In this document: piece by piece, positions 37,892 to 44,884 of the stretch
Numbering within the stretch: position 1 is the first letter of the stretch
Layout: every line of letters begins with the position of its first letter
Source: Armatimonadota bacterium
GTDB lineage: Bacteria; Armatimonadota; Armatimonadia; Armatimonadales; Armatimonadaceae
Assembly: GCA_026392155.1 (NCBI GenBank)
Contig: JAPLCP010000151.1
Span: 1 to 45,387, forward strand
Length of the DNA stretch: 45,387 nucleotides
Direction: 5' to 3'
Made by a program: the position numbers and the translations under genes
Notes under the pieces: generated by a model
The model's input: the letters and a program-made list of their open reading frames with translations, nothing else
Told to the model about the DNA's origin: nothing
Databases searched by the model: none

Positions 37892-39382
37892 CTACTTGTC
37901 GATTGCCAAGCCCTTGACGTCCTCATTGGCCTGTCCCATTGCCTCGGCGAGGCTGGGGTGGGAGTGGACGGTCTTCATGAGCTCATCCACCGTGTTCTCT
38001 AGCTGGATACTGACGACAGCCTCCATGATGAGGTCGGTGGCGTGGGGGCCGATGATGTGCACCCCCAAAATCTCGCCGTACTTGGCCTCAGCGACGACTT
38101 TGACAAAGCCCTCAGTCTGGCCGATTGCCATGGCCTTGGCGAGGTTGCGGAAAGGGAAGGTGCCGACCTTGACATCGTAGCCCTGCTCCTTGGCCTGCGC
38201 CTCGGTAAGACCCACGGCAGCGACTTCCGGCTCGGTATAGATACAGCTCGGGATCGCCTTGTAGCTCATGGTCGCCGCGTGGCCGCAGATATTCTCCGCC
38301 GCCACAAGCCCCTCCGCCGTGGCGGTGTGCGCCAGCCCAGAGCCGATCACGTCGCCAATGGCGTAGATGCCGGGGACGCTGGTTTCGAGCTTGTTGTTGA
38401 CCGCAATCGCGGCGCGGCCCTTGGGCGAGCCCAAGGTGATGCCCACACTCTCCAGCCCAAGGCCGGTCGTAAAGGGCGTGCGGCCCGTGGCGATCAGCAC
38501 CACATCGGCGGGAAGGCTCTTCTCCGCACCATCTTCACCGGCAAAGAACACTTCTTTCTTGCCATCTTTGTCTTCGACACGGGTCACTTTGACGCCAGTC
38601 TGAATCACAATTCCTTGCTTCTTCAGGCTCTTGGCCAGCTCTTTAGAAAGATCCTCGTCCATGTTGGCGATCACGCGCGGCAGGAACTCCAGCACAGTCA
38701 CTTTCGAGCCCAGTCCCGCATAGACATAGGCAAACTCCACCCCAATCACGCCACCGCCGACAATCACCAGCTCGCCGGGGACGTTCTGAGCGCTGACGGC
38801 TTCGTTGCTGGTCCAGAGCGGGCCGGTTGCTAGCGTGCCAGCGGCTTTCTTGGCCTTGACCGCCGCGTTGTCCACCCAGATATCGGCACTGTCCACACCG
38901 GGAATCGGCACCTTGCTCGGAACAGAGCCGGTAGCAATAATAATATTGGCGGTGGTGATCTTCTCGACCGAGCCATCAGCCTTGGTCACCTCGACCGTGT
39001 TCTTATCTAAAATCTTGCCGTAGCCTGCGATATGCTTGACTTTCACGCTCTTGAGTAAAAACTCGACGCCTTTATTGAGCCCCGTGACGATCTTGTCCTT
39101 GCGCCCCATCAGCGCCCCAAAGTCGTAGCCGACATTCTCTGCCGTGAGGCCAAAGTCTTTCGCATGCTTGAGCGTGTGCAGCGCCGCGACCGAGCCGATC
39201 ATCGTTTTGGTCGGAATACAGCCCCAGTTCAGACACGTCCCGCCCGGATTGTCAGACTCAATACAGACCACCCGCGCCCCCAGCTGCGCCGCCCGCTTGG
39301 CCGCAGGATAGCCTCCCGGTCCCGCTCCAATCACGACTACATCCGCGTCTTTTGACAGGTCAAAGTTCGCCTTCCCGCTCAT
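37892..39382 (-). CDS. lpdA: Dihydrolipoyl dehydrogenase (E3)
   Basis: This 496-residue flavoprotein disulfide reductase reoxidises dihydrolipoamide of 2-oxo acid dehydrogenase or glycine cleavage complexes, passing electrons to NAD. It shows the FAD site VVVIGAGPGGYPAAKRAAQLG (about residues 14-34), redox-active disulfide GGTCLNWGCIPTK (about 46-58), NAD site LVIVGGGVIGVEFAYVYAGLG, the second FAD contact GIYAIGDVIGSGLAHTATAEG and the C-terminal dimer motif with the catalytic His in VHSHPSLAEAM. The ATG at 39382 has AAGGAAG about 10 nt upstream; open frame upstream to 39484 shows no homology and contains a terminator hairpin. An E2-like gene lies at 43991 on the same strand, beyond the accessory island. 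Confidence 0.93.
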   Translation of the reverse strand: MSGKANFDLSKDADVVVIGAGPGGYPAAKRAAQLGARVVCIESDNPGGTCLNWGCIPTKTMIGSVAALHTLKHAKDFGLTAENVGYDFGALMGRKDKIVTGLNKGVEFLLKSVKVKHIAGYGKILDKNTVEVTKADGSVEKITTANIIIATGSVPSKVPIPGVDSADIWVDNAAVKAKKAAGTLATGPLWTSNEAVSAQNVPGELVIVGGGVIGVEFAYVYAGLGSKVTVLEFLPRVIANMDEDLSKELAKSLKKQGIVIQTGVKVTRVEDKDGKKEVFFAGEDGAEKSLPADVVLIATGRTPFTTGLGLESVGITLGSPKGRAAIAVNNKLETSVPGIYAIGDVIGSGLAHTATAEGLVAAENICGHAATMSYKAIPSCIYTEPEVAAVGLTEAQAKEQGYDVKVGTFPFRNLAKAMAIGQTEGFVKVVAEAKYGEILGVHIIGPHATDLIMEAVVSIQLENTVDELMKTVHSHPSLAEAMGQANEDVKGLAIDK

Positions 39383-39407
39383 TGCATTAACTTCCTTCCA
39401 GACAGAC

Positions 39408-39429
39408 AAAAAGGCCGCAGATCCGGCCC
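39408..39429 (-). terminator. Terminator-like hairpin upstream of lpd
   Basis: On the minus strand GGCCG-GATCTG-CGGCC is followed by TTTTTG, 25 nt before the lpd start codon. It could end transcripts arriving from the island side or act as an attenuator. Confidence 0.55.
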
Positions 39430-39520
39430 TTGTAAATTTCCTCTCTAGTGTACCCCACCTGTTACGCTGGTGACCTATCCCCATTTTTTCGGACAGCTAG
39501 TTAAGCAGAAGGGTTGACGA

Positions 39521-39597
39521 GACGGGCGGGACACTCCCCGCCACCGGTTTTAGCACCTCATAGAAGCCCCCGCATTTATGCGAGGGGAGTTGTCTCA
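39521..39597 (+). mobile_element. Orphan right end of an IS605/TnpB-type element (scar)
   Basis: GGCGGG/CCCGCC hairpin (39525-39542), then ATAGAAG and the stem CCCC-CGCAT-TT-ATGCG-A-GGGG (39567-39587) followed by AGTTGTC. AGAAGCCCCCGC...GGGGAGTTG is the usual layout of TnpB-element right ends and resembles the right end at 30634. No tnpB is left beside it. It marks past transposition at the edge of the accessory island. Confidence 0.5.
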
Positions 39598-39600
39598 AAA

Positions 39601-39634
39601 CCCTCCTTCCCCCAATCCTGGGAGGAAGGAGAGA
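39601..39634. repeat. Family 1 palindromic repeat, intergenic copy
   Basis: CCCTCCTTCCCCCAATCCTG continuing GGAGGAAGGAGAG; the same core as at 125-180 and 41390-41419. It lies immediately after the orphan element end. Confidence 0.65.
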
Positions 39635-39639
39635 GAGAA

Positions 39640-39799
39640 GTATTTTTGAGACAAATTCAAGACAGGTATATTACTGTAAATCAAAAAATATTCCTAAATT
39701 TTGGTTCAAAAGTATATTTTTTACTCCTAATCAATGATTGTGATCGTAATAAGGACTTTTCAAAAAAACATATGACTGTGGCGAGATCCGCTTGGGACG
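39640..39799. other. AT-rich segment of the island boundary
   Basis: About 160 bp clearly richer in A and T than the rest of the window (for example runs TTTTTGAG, AAAAAATATTCC, TATATTTTTTAC, CAAAAAAACATATG). No reading frame of note. It separates the element scar and repeat from the extended -10 promoter at 39800. Confidence 0.6.
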
Positions 39800-39872
39800 T
39801 GCTATACTATACTCATAGTTGGCCTGCAAAAGCGATCCACCGCGAGACGGTGCGGTCGCTCTTTTTGTTTTT
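39800..39872 (+). ncRNA. Candidate short transcript or attenuator upstream of the McrB-like gene
   Basis: TGCTATACT (39800-39808) fits an extended -10. About 25 nt further, GCGATCCACCG pairs with CGGTGCGGTCGC (39832-39859, one bulge) followed by CTTTTTGTTTTTG, a good terminator. A transcript would be about 55 nt. It could be a small RNA or a leader terminated before the McrBC-like genes. No -35 is evident. Confidence 0.35.
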
Positions 39873-39873
39873 G

Positions 39874-39957
39874 CCTCCCCCCCCATCCCCCGTGAGACGG
39901 GGGGGAAATACGGTATTTCCTTATTGTCCCCCACCGGGTGGGGGTTAGGGGGGAAGT
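39874..39957 (-). repeat. Family 2 composite repeat, left edge of the McrBC-like island
   Basis: Read on the minus strand: CCCCCCTAACCCCC-ACCCGGT-GGGGG-ACAATAAGGAAATA, then CCCCCGTCTCACGGGGG and a G-run. It has the same order of parts as 43907-43989, which lies in the opposite orientation. It ends at the base before the ATG of the McrB-like gene and so contains its ribosome-binding region. Confidence 0.78.
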
Positions 39958-41625
39958 ATGAACCTCGCTGAAATTCTCCTGAACCTCTGCCAGAGCCGCG
40001 CCGCCTGGAATGCCTCGAAGACGTCGTCCGCCGCCGTGACGACCAAAGATTCGCGCGTCCAAGCAACTCTCACCGAGCTTCTTGCCCTCAAAGCCTGGCT
40101 AGAGCGCGAGCTGCTCCCCGAGTTCTATCTAAACTTCACGGTCGAGGTCTCCGTGGGGCGCGGGAAGGCTGTGAAAGTGCCGTGGCTCTGCGTTTTAGGG
40201 CCGGGGCAAAAAGTTCAGGAGGGGTTTTATATTGCCGTGAGTGTCGAGCCGCAGGGGCGGGGGATCGTCGCGGGGGTGATGAAGTCCGCCACACACCCGC
40301 CCGACGTGCTCCTCACAACCCGAAAACGCACGCCGCTGGCAGAGTATGCACTCGATGTGGACAGCCCGACGTACCGCTTCAACGACGCCTTCCACAACCC
40401 GCAGGAGTTCTTTGTGGACTCACTGGATGCCGAGGCGTTTTGGGAGCACCTGCGCGAGAGCCTGCGCCTCTACACCGAGCTGCTCACCGAGGGCCAGCCC
40501 GAGCCGATCTATCGCCGCAAAGGCCGCAAGCCAACCGCACCCAGATCTATTGTGGCGGTGCATGAGCCTGTACCGATTTATCAAGCTAGCCCCGATCTGG
40601 GAAATCTCGTGCCTGCTTTCCGTAGTGCCTGCGCTGCCGCTGGGCTGCTCTACAGCGAGGAGCGACTCATGGCGTTTTTTGCGGCGCTGCTCGCCAAGCC
40701 GTTTGTGATCCTGGCGGGCCTCTCCGGCTCCGGCAAGACGCGGCTGGCACAGGCACTGGCTCGCTGGCTCAATGCTCCCTATGCCCTCGTCGCCGTGGGG
40801 CCGGACTGGACCACCCGCGAGCCGCTCCTGGGCTACCCCGATGCCCTCGACCCGAGCCGCTATGTCTCCACACCCGCGCTGGAGCTGCTCCGCTCCGCCA
40901 ATGCCTACCCCGACCAGCCGCACTTTCTCATTCTCGACGAGCTAAACCTCAGCCCTGTGGAGCGCTACGGCGCCGATCTGCTCTCTGCAATGGAGTCCGG
41001 CGAGCCGATCTTTCTGGGCGGCACGCCCCCCGAGAGCCTGCCCTGGCCGAGCAATCTGTTCTTGATCGGCACGGTCAATATCGACGAGACGACGCACCCG
41101 CTCTCTCCCAAAGTCCTCGACCGCGCCTTTGTGCTTACTTTTGATGCCTCGGAGCTGACAGGGCTCTTGGAAAATCCCCTGCCACTTCGGCTGGAGCTGT
41201 TAGGAGGCGGGGGCTCTTTTCCCCTCCTCCCCCGACCCCTCCTCCCAAGGTTGGGAGGAGGGGCTGGGGGAGGAGGGGATTCTGAGGCTGTTTTGCGCTT
41301 GCACGCCACGCTCACGGCGCACGACATGAGCTTTGGCCTGCGCACCGCCACCGAGATCCTGCGCTTCTGCGAGATCTACGATCTAATCTCCCCCTCCTCC
41401 CAGGATTGGGAGGAGGGGGCCGGGGGGAGGAGGGATGGCTTGGACACCGCAATCTGCCTGAAGCTCCTCCCACGCCTCCACGGTTCCCAGCGCCGCCTCG
41501 CACCTGTGCTTGATGCCCTGCTCGCGCTCGCCGAGGTCGAAGGCTGGACACACACCGCCGTTGCCCTCCGCACGCTCCAGAACCGCCTACTTCGCGACGG
41601 CTTCGGGGGCTACGCGTTTGAATAA
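39958..41625 (+). CDS. McrB-like AAA+ GTPase/ATPase with DUF3578 N-terminal domain
   Basis: This 555-residue protein has an N-terminal MrcB-like (DUF3578) domain, with GRGKAVKVPWLCVLG (about residues 68-82), YIAVSVEPQGRGIVAG, and the region to about 170. The AAA+ core is of McrB type: Walker A GLSGSGKT (254-261), Walker B FLILDELNL (323-331), and the McrB-family GTVNIDETTH then SPKVLDRAF (371-391). Dispersed repeats encode residues 416-441 (GGGGSFPLLPRPLLPR...) and 478-494 (SPSSQDWEEGAGGRRDG) within the lid region, keeping the frame. It overlaps the nuclease gene by 8 bp. Together they resemble modification-dependent (type IV) restriction systems in which the AAA+ ring translocates DNA for a nuclease partner. 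Confidence 0.88.
   Translation: MNLAEILLNLCQSRAAWNASKTSSAAVTTKDSRVQATLTELLALKAWLERELLPEFYLNFTVEVSVGRGKAVKVPWLCVLGPGQKVQEGFYIAVSVEPQGRGIVAGVMKSATHPPDVLLTTRKRTPLAEYALDVDSPTYRFNDAFHNPQEFFVDSLDAEAFWEHLRESLRLYTELLTEGQPEPIYRRKGRKPTAPRSIVAVHEPVPIYQASPDLGNLVPAFRSACAAAGLLYSEERLMAFFAALLAKPFVILAGLSGSGKTRLAQALARWLNAPYALVAVGPDWTTREPLLGYPDALDPSRYVSTPALELLRSANAYPDQPHFLILDELNLSPVERYGADLLSAMESGEPIFLGGTPPESLPWPSNLFLIGTVNIDETTHPLSPKVLDRAFVLTFDASELTGLLENPLPLRLELLGGGGSFPLLPRPLLPRLGGGAGGGGDSEAVLRLHATLTAHDMSFGLRTATEILRFCEIYDLISPSSQDWEEGAGGRRDGLDTAICLKLLPRLHGSQRRLAPVLDALLALAEVEGWTHTAVALRTLQNRLLRDGFGGYAFE
41221..41278. repeat. Family 1 repeat inserted in the McrB-like gene, long hairpin
   Basis: Two 28-nt arms (41221-41248 and 41251-41278) pair with 26 of 28 matches around a 2-nt loop. 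Each arm contains CCCCTCCTCCC twice or its complement. The insertion stays in frame and adds a Pro/Leu- then Gly-rich segment. Confidence 0.85.
41390..41435. repeat. Second family 1 repeat inserted in the McrB-like gene
   Basis: CCCCCTCCTCCC (41390-41401), loop AGGATT, GGGAGGAGGGGG (41408-41419), then CCGGGGGGAGGAGGG. It reads in frame as SPSSQDWEEGAGGRRDG. The loop and arms match the reverse complement of the intergenic copy at 39601. Confidence 0.8.
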
Positions 41626-43186
41626 CCCCCTCAAAATCCCCCTTCGCTTGCCGCACCCGGAGGGTACCCGGGTCACCGTCTCAGCGGCGGGGGGAGGTTT
41701 ACTCCTCTACTCCGACGCCCTTCGACAAATTCCACCTACCGAAGCGGCGACGTTTGGGGAAGAGCCTGTGCAGCTTCGTGAGAACGGGGTGGCGGAGTGG
41801 GTGCTTTCTGGAGTTCCAAAAAGCTGGCGGCTGCGGGAGGGCGGGCCGGTGCGTGTCAGCCGCACGAACCTGCACTCGGGCACACTTATGGCGGGCAATG
41901 AGGCGGGGCTGCTCACCCTGGTGCTGGAAGATGAGACAGGCAGGCTGCGGGCGAGCGCTGGGCTTGAGATTGTCAGTGCCAAGCTCGGCTACCGCGAGGA
42001 CTTTCGGCAGCTCTTAGAGGACATTGCACGCCGCGCCACGGATCTGCTCCTGCGCCAGCGTACCGAGATGACGTCACCGATGACTGCCACCGAGCGCCCC
42101 GATCCCGCGCGGCTGGTAGAGCGCTTTTTTCTCCTGCGCGGCTTGCTGGAGAGCGGCGAGTTTCAGCGCGGCCTCGCCCGAGTACTCTCCGACCCGCACC
42201 GCATTCTCCATGCGGAGGCCGAGTCGCTGCCGCTGAACCGGGCGCGGCGGCTGACTCCCAGTACGGTGCGCTGGCTCGCCACGGCCACGCCCCGCCAGCC
42301 TGTTCCCGTTGGACATTGCCTAACGAAGCGTGGTCTGGCAACGGTGCCGCTGCACCTGCCCCACACGCGCCCCACGGAGACCGGTGACACGCCCGAAAAT
42401 CGGTTTGTTAAGTATGCTCTGAGGCAGATGCTGGAGACGCTAGATGCCTGCACCGTGACCGAACGCTTGCAAAAAGAAGCGTGGTGGCTGAGAGCGCCGC
42501 TGGAGCAAGCTCTCGCGCACCCGCTCTTTGCTGAGGTCGGAACCTTGACACAGCTCCCCACGGGGAGCCAGGTTCTGGCGCGGCGTAGTGGCTATCGGGA
42601 GGTCTACCAGACCTGGCTGGCGGCGCAACAGGCGCTTCAGCTCTCGTGGGAGGGTGGGCAAGACGTCTTTGGAGCTGGGCGGCGCGATGTGGCGACGCTC
42701 TACGAGTACTGGTGCTTTTTCGAAGTGGCCGCCGCCGTGGAGCGCGTTTTGGGGATATCCTGGCCCTCTGGTGCTTTTCTGACGCCCACAGCAGATGGCT
42801 ACTCGCTGGCCCTGCGGCGTGGCACCGAGCTGCGGCTGGAGTCGGACGGAGTCTCGCTGTTCTACAACCCGACCCTGCCAACGTGGACGCGCCCCGTGCG
42901 CCCGGACATCACACTGGCCACCGGGGAAATGCGCGTTCACTTTGATGCCAAGTACCGCCTCACGGATCACCACGACGCCCTCACCGACGATATTCTCACG
43001 ATGCATGCCTACCGTGATGCCCTCCCCGGCACGCTCGCTGCCGTCGCGCTGTATCCGGGAAAGACCGCGCACTGGTGGCCCGATCCGGCAAGTCCTCGCC
43101 ATGGCCTCGGGGCGCTTCCGCTGGCACCGGGGCGTGGACAGACGGCGCTGGATCGGCTCTTAACGGCGATAATTGTCTCCAAGTGA
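41618..43186 (+). CDS. McrC-like partner: DUF2357 domain with PD-(D/E)XK nuclease (DUF524-like)
   Basis: This protein is about 522 residues from a TTG start that overlaps the McrB-like stop (TTGAATAA); upstream frame inside the AAA+ gene shows no homology-like sequence. The N-terminal half is the DUF2357-type beta-rich region (GLEIVSAKLGYREDFRQLLEDIARRATDLLLR, about 105-140). The C-terminal half is a restriction-nuclease fold: NRFVKYALRQMLETL, ATLYEYWCFFEVAAAVE, then RPDITLATGEMRVHFDAKYRL (about residues 425-448), with the catalytic Asp and the DAK motif, and ILTMHAYRD. DUF2357/DUF524 proteins are regularly encoded next to McrB-type AAA+ genes. It would cut DNA delivered by the AAA+ ring; the recognised modification is unknown. 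Confidence 0.85.
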   Translation: MNNPLKIPLRLPHPEGTRVTVSAAGGGLLLYSDALRQIPPTEAATFGEEPVQLRENGVAEWVLSGVPKSWRLREGGPVRVSRTNLHSGTLMAGNEAGLLTLVLEDETGRLRASAGLEIVSAKLGYREDFRQLLEDIARRATDLLLRQRTEMTSPMTATERPDPARLVERFFLLRGLLESGEFQRGLARVLSDPHRILHAEAESLPLNRARRLTPSTVRWLATATPRQPVPVGHCLTKRGLATVPLHLPHTRPTETGDTPENRFVKYALRQMLETLDACTVTERLQKEAWWLRAPLEQALAHPLFAEVGTLTQLPTGSQVLARRSGYREVYQTWLAAQQALQLSWEGGQDVFGAGRRDVATLYEYWCFFEVAAAVERVLGISWPSGAFLTPTADGYSLALRRGTELRLESDGVSLFYNPTLPTWTRPVRPDITLATGEMRVHFDAKYRLTDHHDALTDDILTMHAYRDALPGTLAAVALYPGKTAHWWPDPASPRHGLGALPLAPGRGQTALDRLLTAIIVSK

Positions 43187-43376
43187 GTGCTTGCGCGAGT
43201 GACAGATCCGCGAGGTCGTTGACAAAGCCTGCGGTGGACGGTTGCGGTAGAAGTCCTGCGCGATGTCCTCAACGGTGGGCGGCACCGTGAGCTCCGTGAC
43301 TTGTGTCGGGCCAATCGTGGTGCAGCAGAGGCGTCTTAAGGGCAACAAGCGCCAAGAATAGTGCGAGCGTTTTCAT
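43160..43376 (-). pseudogene. Small secreted protein remnant, frameshifted
   Basis: A minus-strand ATG at 43376 opens a good signal peptide (MKTLALFLALVALKTPLL), but the frame soon stops. Protein-like sequence resumes in the next frame as TTIGPTQVTELTVPPTVEDIAQDFYRNRPPQALSTTSRICHSRKHSLGDNYRR, ending at 43160 inside the end of the nuclease gene. A one-base shift near 43320 would join them. The family is not recognised. Confidence 0.4.
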
Positions 43377-43432
43377 CTTATCTCAAGAGGACGTTTGTTG
43401 GGGGGATCTGGTTACGGGGAACATAGGATAAA

Positions 43433-43906
43433 ATGCTCCTTGTGTCATCCCCTATTCGCCGTCAGTACCAGCTTTTTATCGAGCGCCCCCCCGAAGCCGT
43501 CTTTGCCTTTGTGGCAGACCTGAGCAACTACGCTCGCATTTGCCCCGAGGATCAGAAAGAAGAGGCGACCGGGCTTGCGCAGGGTGTCGGCGCACTGGTG
43601 CTGTTTCGCGGCGGCCCGTGGGGCGATATTACCGCCACCGTGAGCGAGCACGACGAGCCACGCCTGCTGAGCTTCCAGCAAGTTGAGGGGCCGTTTGTCT
43701 CTTGGACGCACCGCTATAAGTTCTCGGTCTATCCCAATGGCACGCTCCTCAACGAGCAGTTCGAGTACACGCTTAAGGGCCTCGCGATTGCCAAAGAGAA
43801 GCTCCCCAGTACCGCCAAGCTCTGGGACGACTGGGTGCGCCACCGTCAGAGCGAGACCAAGCGGATTCTGGAGCGCATCGGGCGCATCAAGGGGCCTGGG
43901 GTTTAG
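43433..43906 (+). CDS. SRPBCC (START/polyketide cyclase-like) family protein
   Basis: This 157-residue protein of the helix-grip superfamily shows RRQYQLFIERPPEAVFAFVADLSNYARICPE (about residues 9-39), the standard opening strand and helices. Strands GALVLFRGGPWGDITATVSEHDEPRLLSFQQVEGPFVSWTHRYKFSVYPNGTLLNEQFEYTL follow, then a long C-terminal helix. Members bind small hydrophobic ligands in a cavity; no catalytic residues can be assigned. The ATG has AGGA 4 nt upstream. It lies inside the island, between the nuclease gene and the right-hand repeat, whose first bases adjoin its stop codon. Whether it takes part in the restriction module is unknown. Confidence 0.85.
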   Translation: MLLVSSPIRRQYQLFIERPPEAVFAFVADLSNYARICPEDQKEEATGLAQGVGALVLFRGGPWGDITATVSEHDEPRLLSFQQVEGPFVSWTHRYKFSVYPNGTLLNEQFEYTLKGLAIAKEKLPSTAKLWDDWVRHRQSETKRILERIGRIKGPGV

Positions 43907-43989
43907 GCCCCCCTAACCCCCGCTGCGCGGGGGGACAATAAGGAAAGAGTTCCTTGTCTCTCCCCCGTCGGACGGGGGGTGGGGGGGAA
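43907..43989 (+). repeat. Family 2 composite repeat, right edge of the island
   Basis: CCCCCCTAACCCCC-GCTGCGC-GGGGGGACAATAAGGAA, then AGAGTTCCTTGTCTC, then TCCCCCGTCGGACGGGGGGTGGGGGGG. Two hairpins with a linker that is itself partly palindromic (AAGGAA/TTCCTT). It matches the repeat at 39874-39957 in inverted orientation and ends next to the stop of the E2-like gene. Confidence 0.8.
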
Positions 43990-43990
43990 T

Positions 43991-44839
43991 CTAAACAAAC
44001 AGAAAGCGGGTTTCTTCGAGGTTGCGCTGAATTTCTTGGAGAAATTTGATTGCGGCGAAGCTGTCTGCGGCGCGGGGATCATGGGCGAGGGTGAGTGTGC
44101 CCGTCGGGCCGATATAGAGATGCGCGGCCTGTGGCGTGTGTAGGATTGGTGTCTGGGACTCTGCCTCCCCGATGGTGAGCGTTGCCGTGGCCCCGCGTGT
44201 GGGAAGCGCCGCCATACTCTCTAGCTCGCGGGAGAGCGCGAGAATGCTTTTTTTGTCGGCGTCGCAGAGCACGGGGAATGCACCGCCGGGTTGCGGCAAG
44301 CAAATATTGATAGTTGCTCGGAGCCGAATCTCCTCGTCGGCGAGCCAGGCGGCATTGAAACGCGGGTGGGCTTTTAAGGCGGCGGCGACAGCGGCAACAA
44401 AAAACGCCGAAAGTGTCGCGCCGGACTTCTCCTGCAAGCGCCGCGTCTCCGTGAGATCGACGGAGAGTGTGGTGTACTGATGCGGCACGAGAGCGAGCGC
44501 GGCGGCATGATGCCGGGCCAAGTGCTGCTCATTTTCGGTGGGTGTGTAGCGCGTCTCGGGGCCAACGGGGACGTAGTCGGGCTCTGGTGCGGTATGCGTC
44601 TTTGTCTCGGTAACACCTGCCAGAACGGCCAGCGGCTCGCCCGCCTCGACCGCTTCTGCCTCTAAAACGGCTTTCTTAAAGAGCACGCCATAGACGGGGG
44701 CCAAGACCAAAAACTCCGTGCCATCGCTCTTTCTCAGGCGCAGGAGCGGCTCGTTTAGCGCAACAAACTGCCCAATGGCGCGCTCCCAACCCGCGACGGT
44801 GGCGACGCCCTCATGCTCCGCGATGACCGTAAACTTCAC
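43991..44839 (-). CDS. E2-like 2-oxo acid dehydrogenase acyltransferase, degenerate
   Basis: This 282-residue protein is shorter than true E2 (about 400 or more). Residues 1-75 resemble a lipoyl domain, but at the hairpin tip, where the lipoylated Lys of the (T)DK motif should be, it reads RKSDGTEFLV. The catalytic-domain part (about 115-282) keeps HHAAALALVPHQYTTLSVDLTE, ATLSAFFVAAVAAALKAHPRFNAAW and INICLPQPGGAFPVL. However, the active-site DHRxxDG is HDPRAADSF, so the catalytic His is displaced or lost. It therefore looks like a pseudo-acyltransferase, perhaps structural or with a different activity. The start is GTG, with TACAAT 6 nt upstream. Confidence 0.75.
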   Translation of the reverse strand: MKFTVIAEHEGVATVAGWERAIGQFVALNEPLLRLRKSDGTEFLVLAPVYGVLFKKAVLEAEAVEAGEPLAVLAGVTETKTHTAPEPDYVPVGPETRYTPTENEQHLARHHAAALALVPHQYTTLSVDLTETRRLQEKSGATLSAFFVAAVAAALKAHPRFNAAWLADEEIRLRATINICLPQPGGAFPVLCDADKKSILALSRELESMAALPTRGATATLTIGEAESQTPILHTPQAAHLYIGPTGTLTLAHDPRAADSFAAIKFLQEIQRNLEETRFLFV

Positions 44840-44845
44840 GCGGGT

Positions 44846-44851
44846 ATTGTA
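44846..44851 (-). promoter_or_regulatory. -10-like TACAAT directly upstream of the E2-like start
   Basis: TACAAT on the minus strand ends 6 nt before the GTG at 44839. No Shine-Dalgarno sequence fits. It is the tightest of the boxes of this kind together with the one before the Uma2 gene. Confidence 0.45.
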
Positions 44852-44884
44852 CGCCGTCGAATGAATTCGCGGCTAGTGAAGAGA

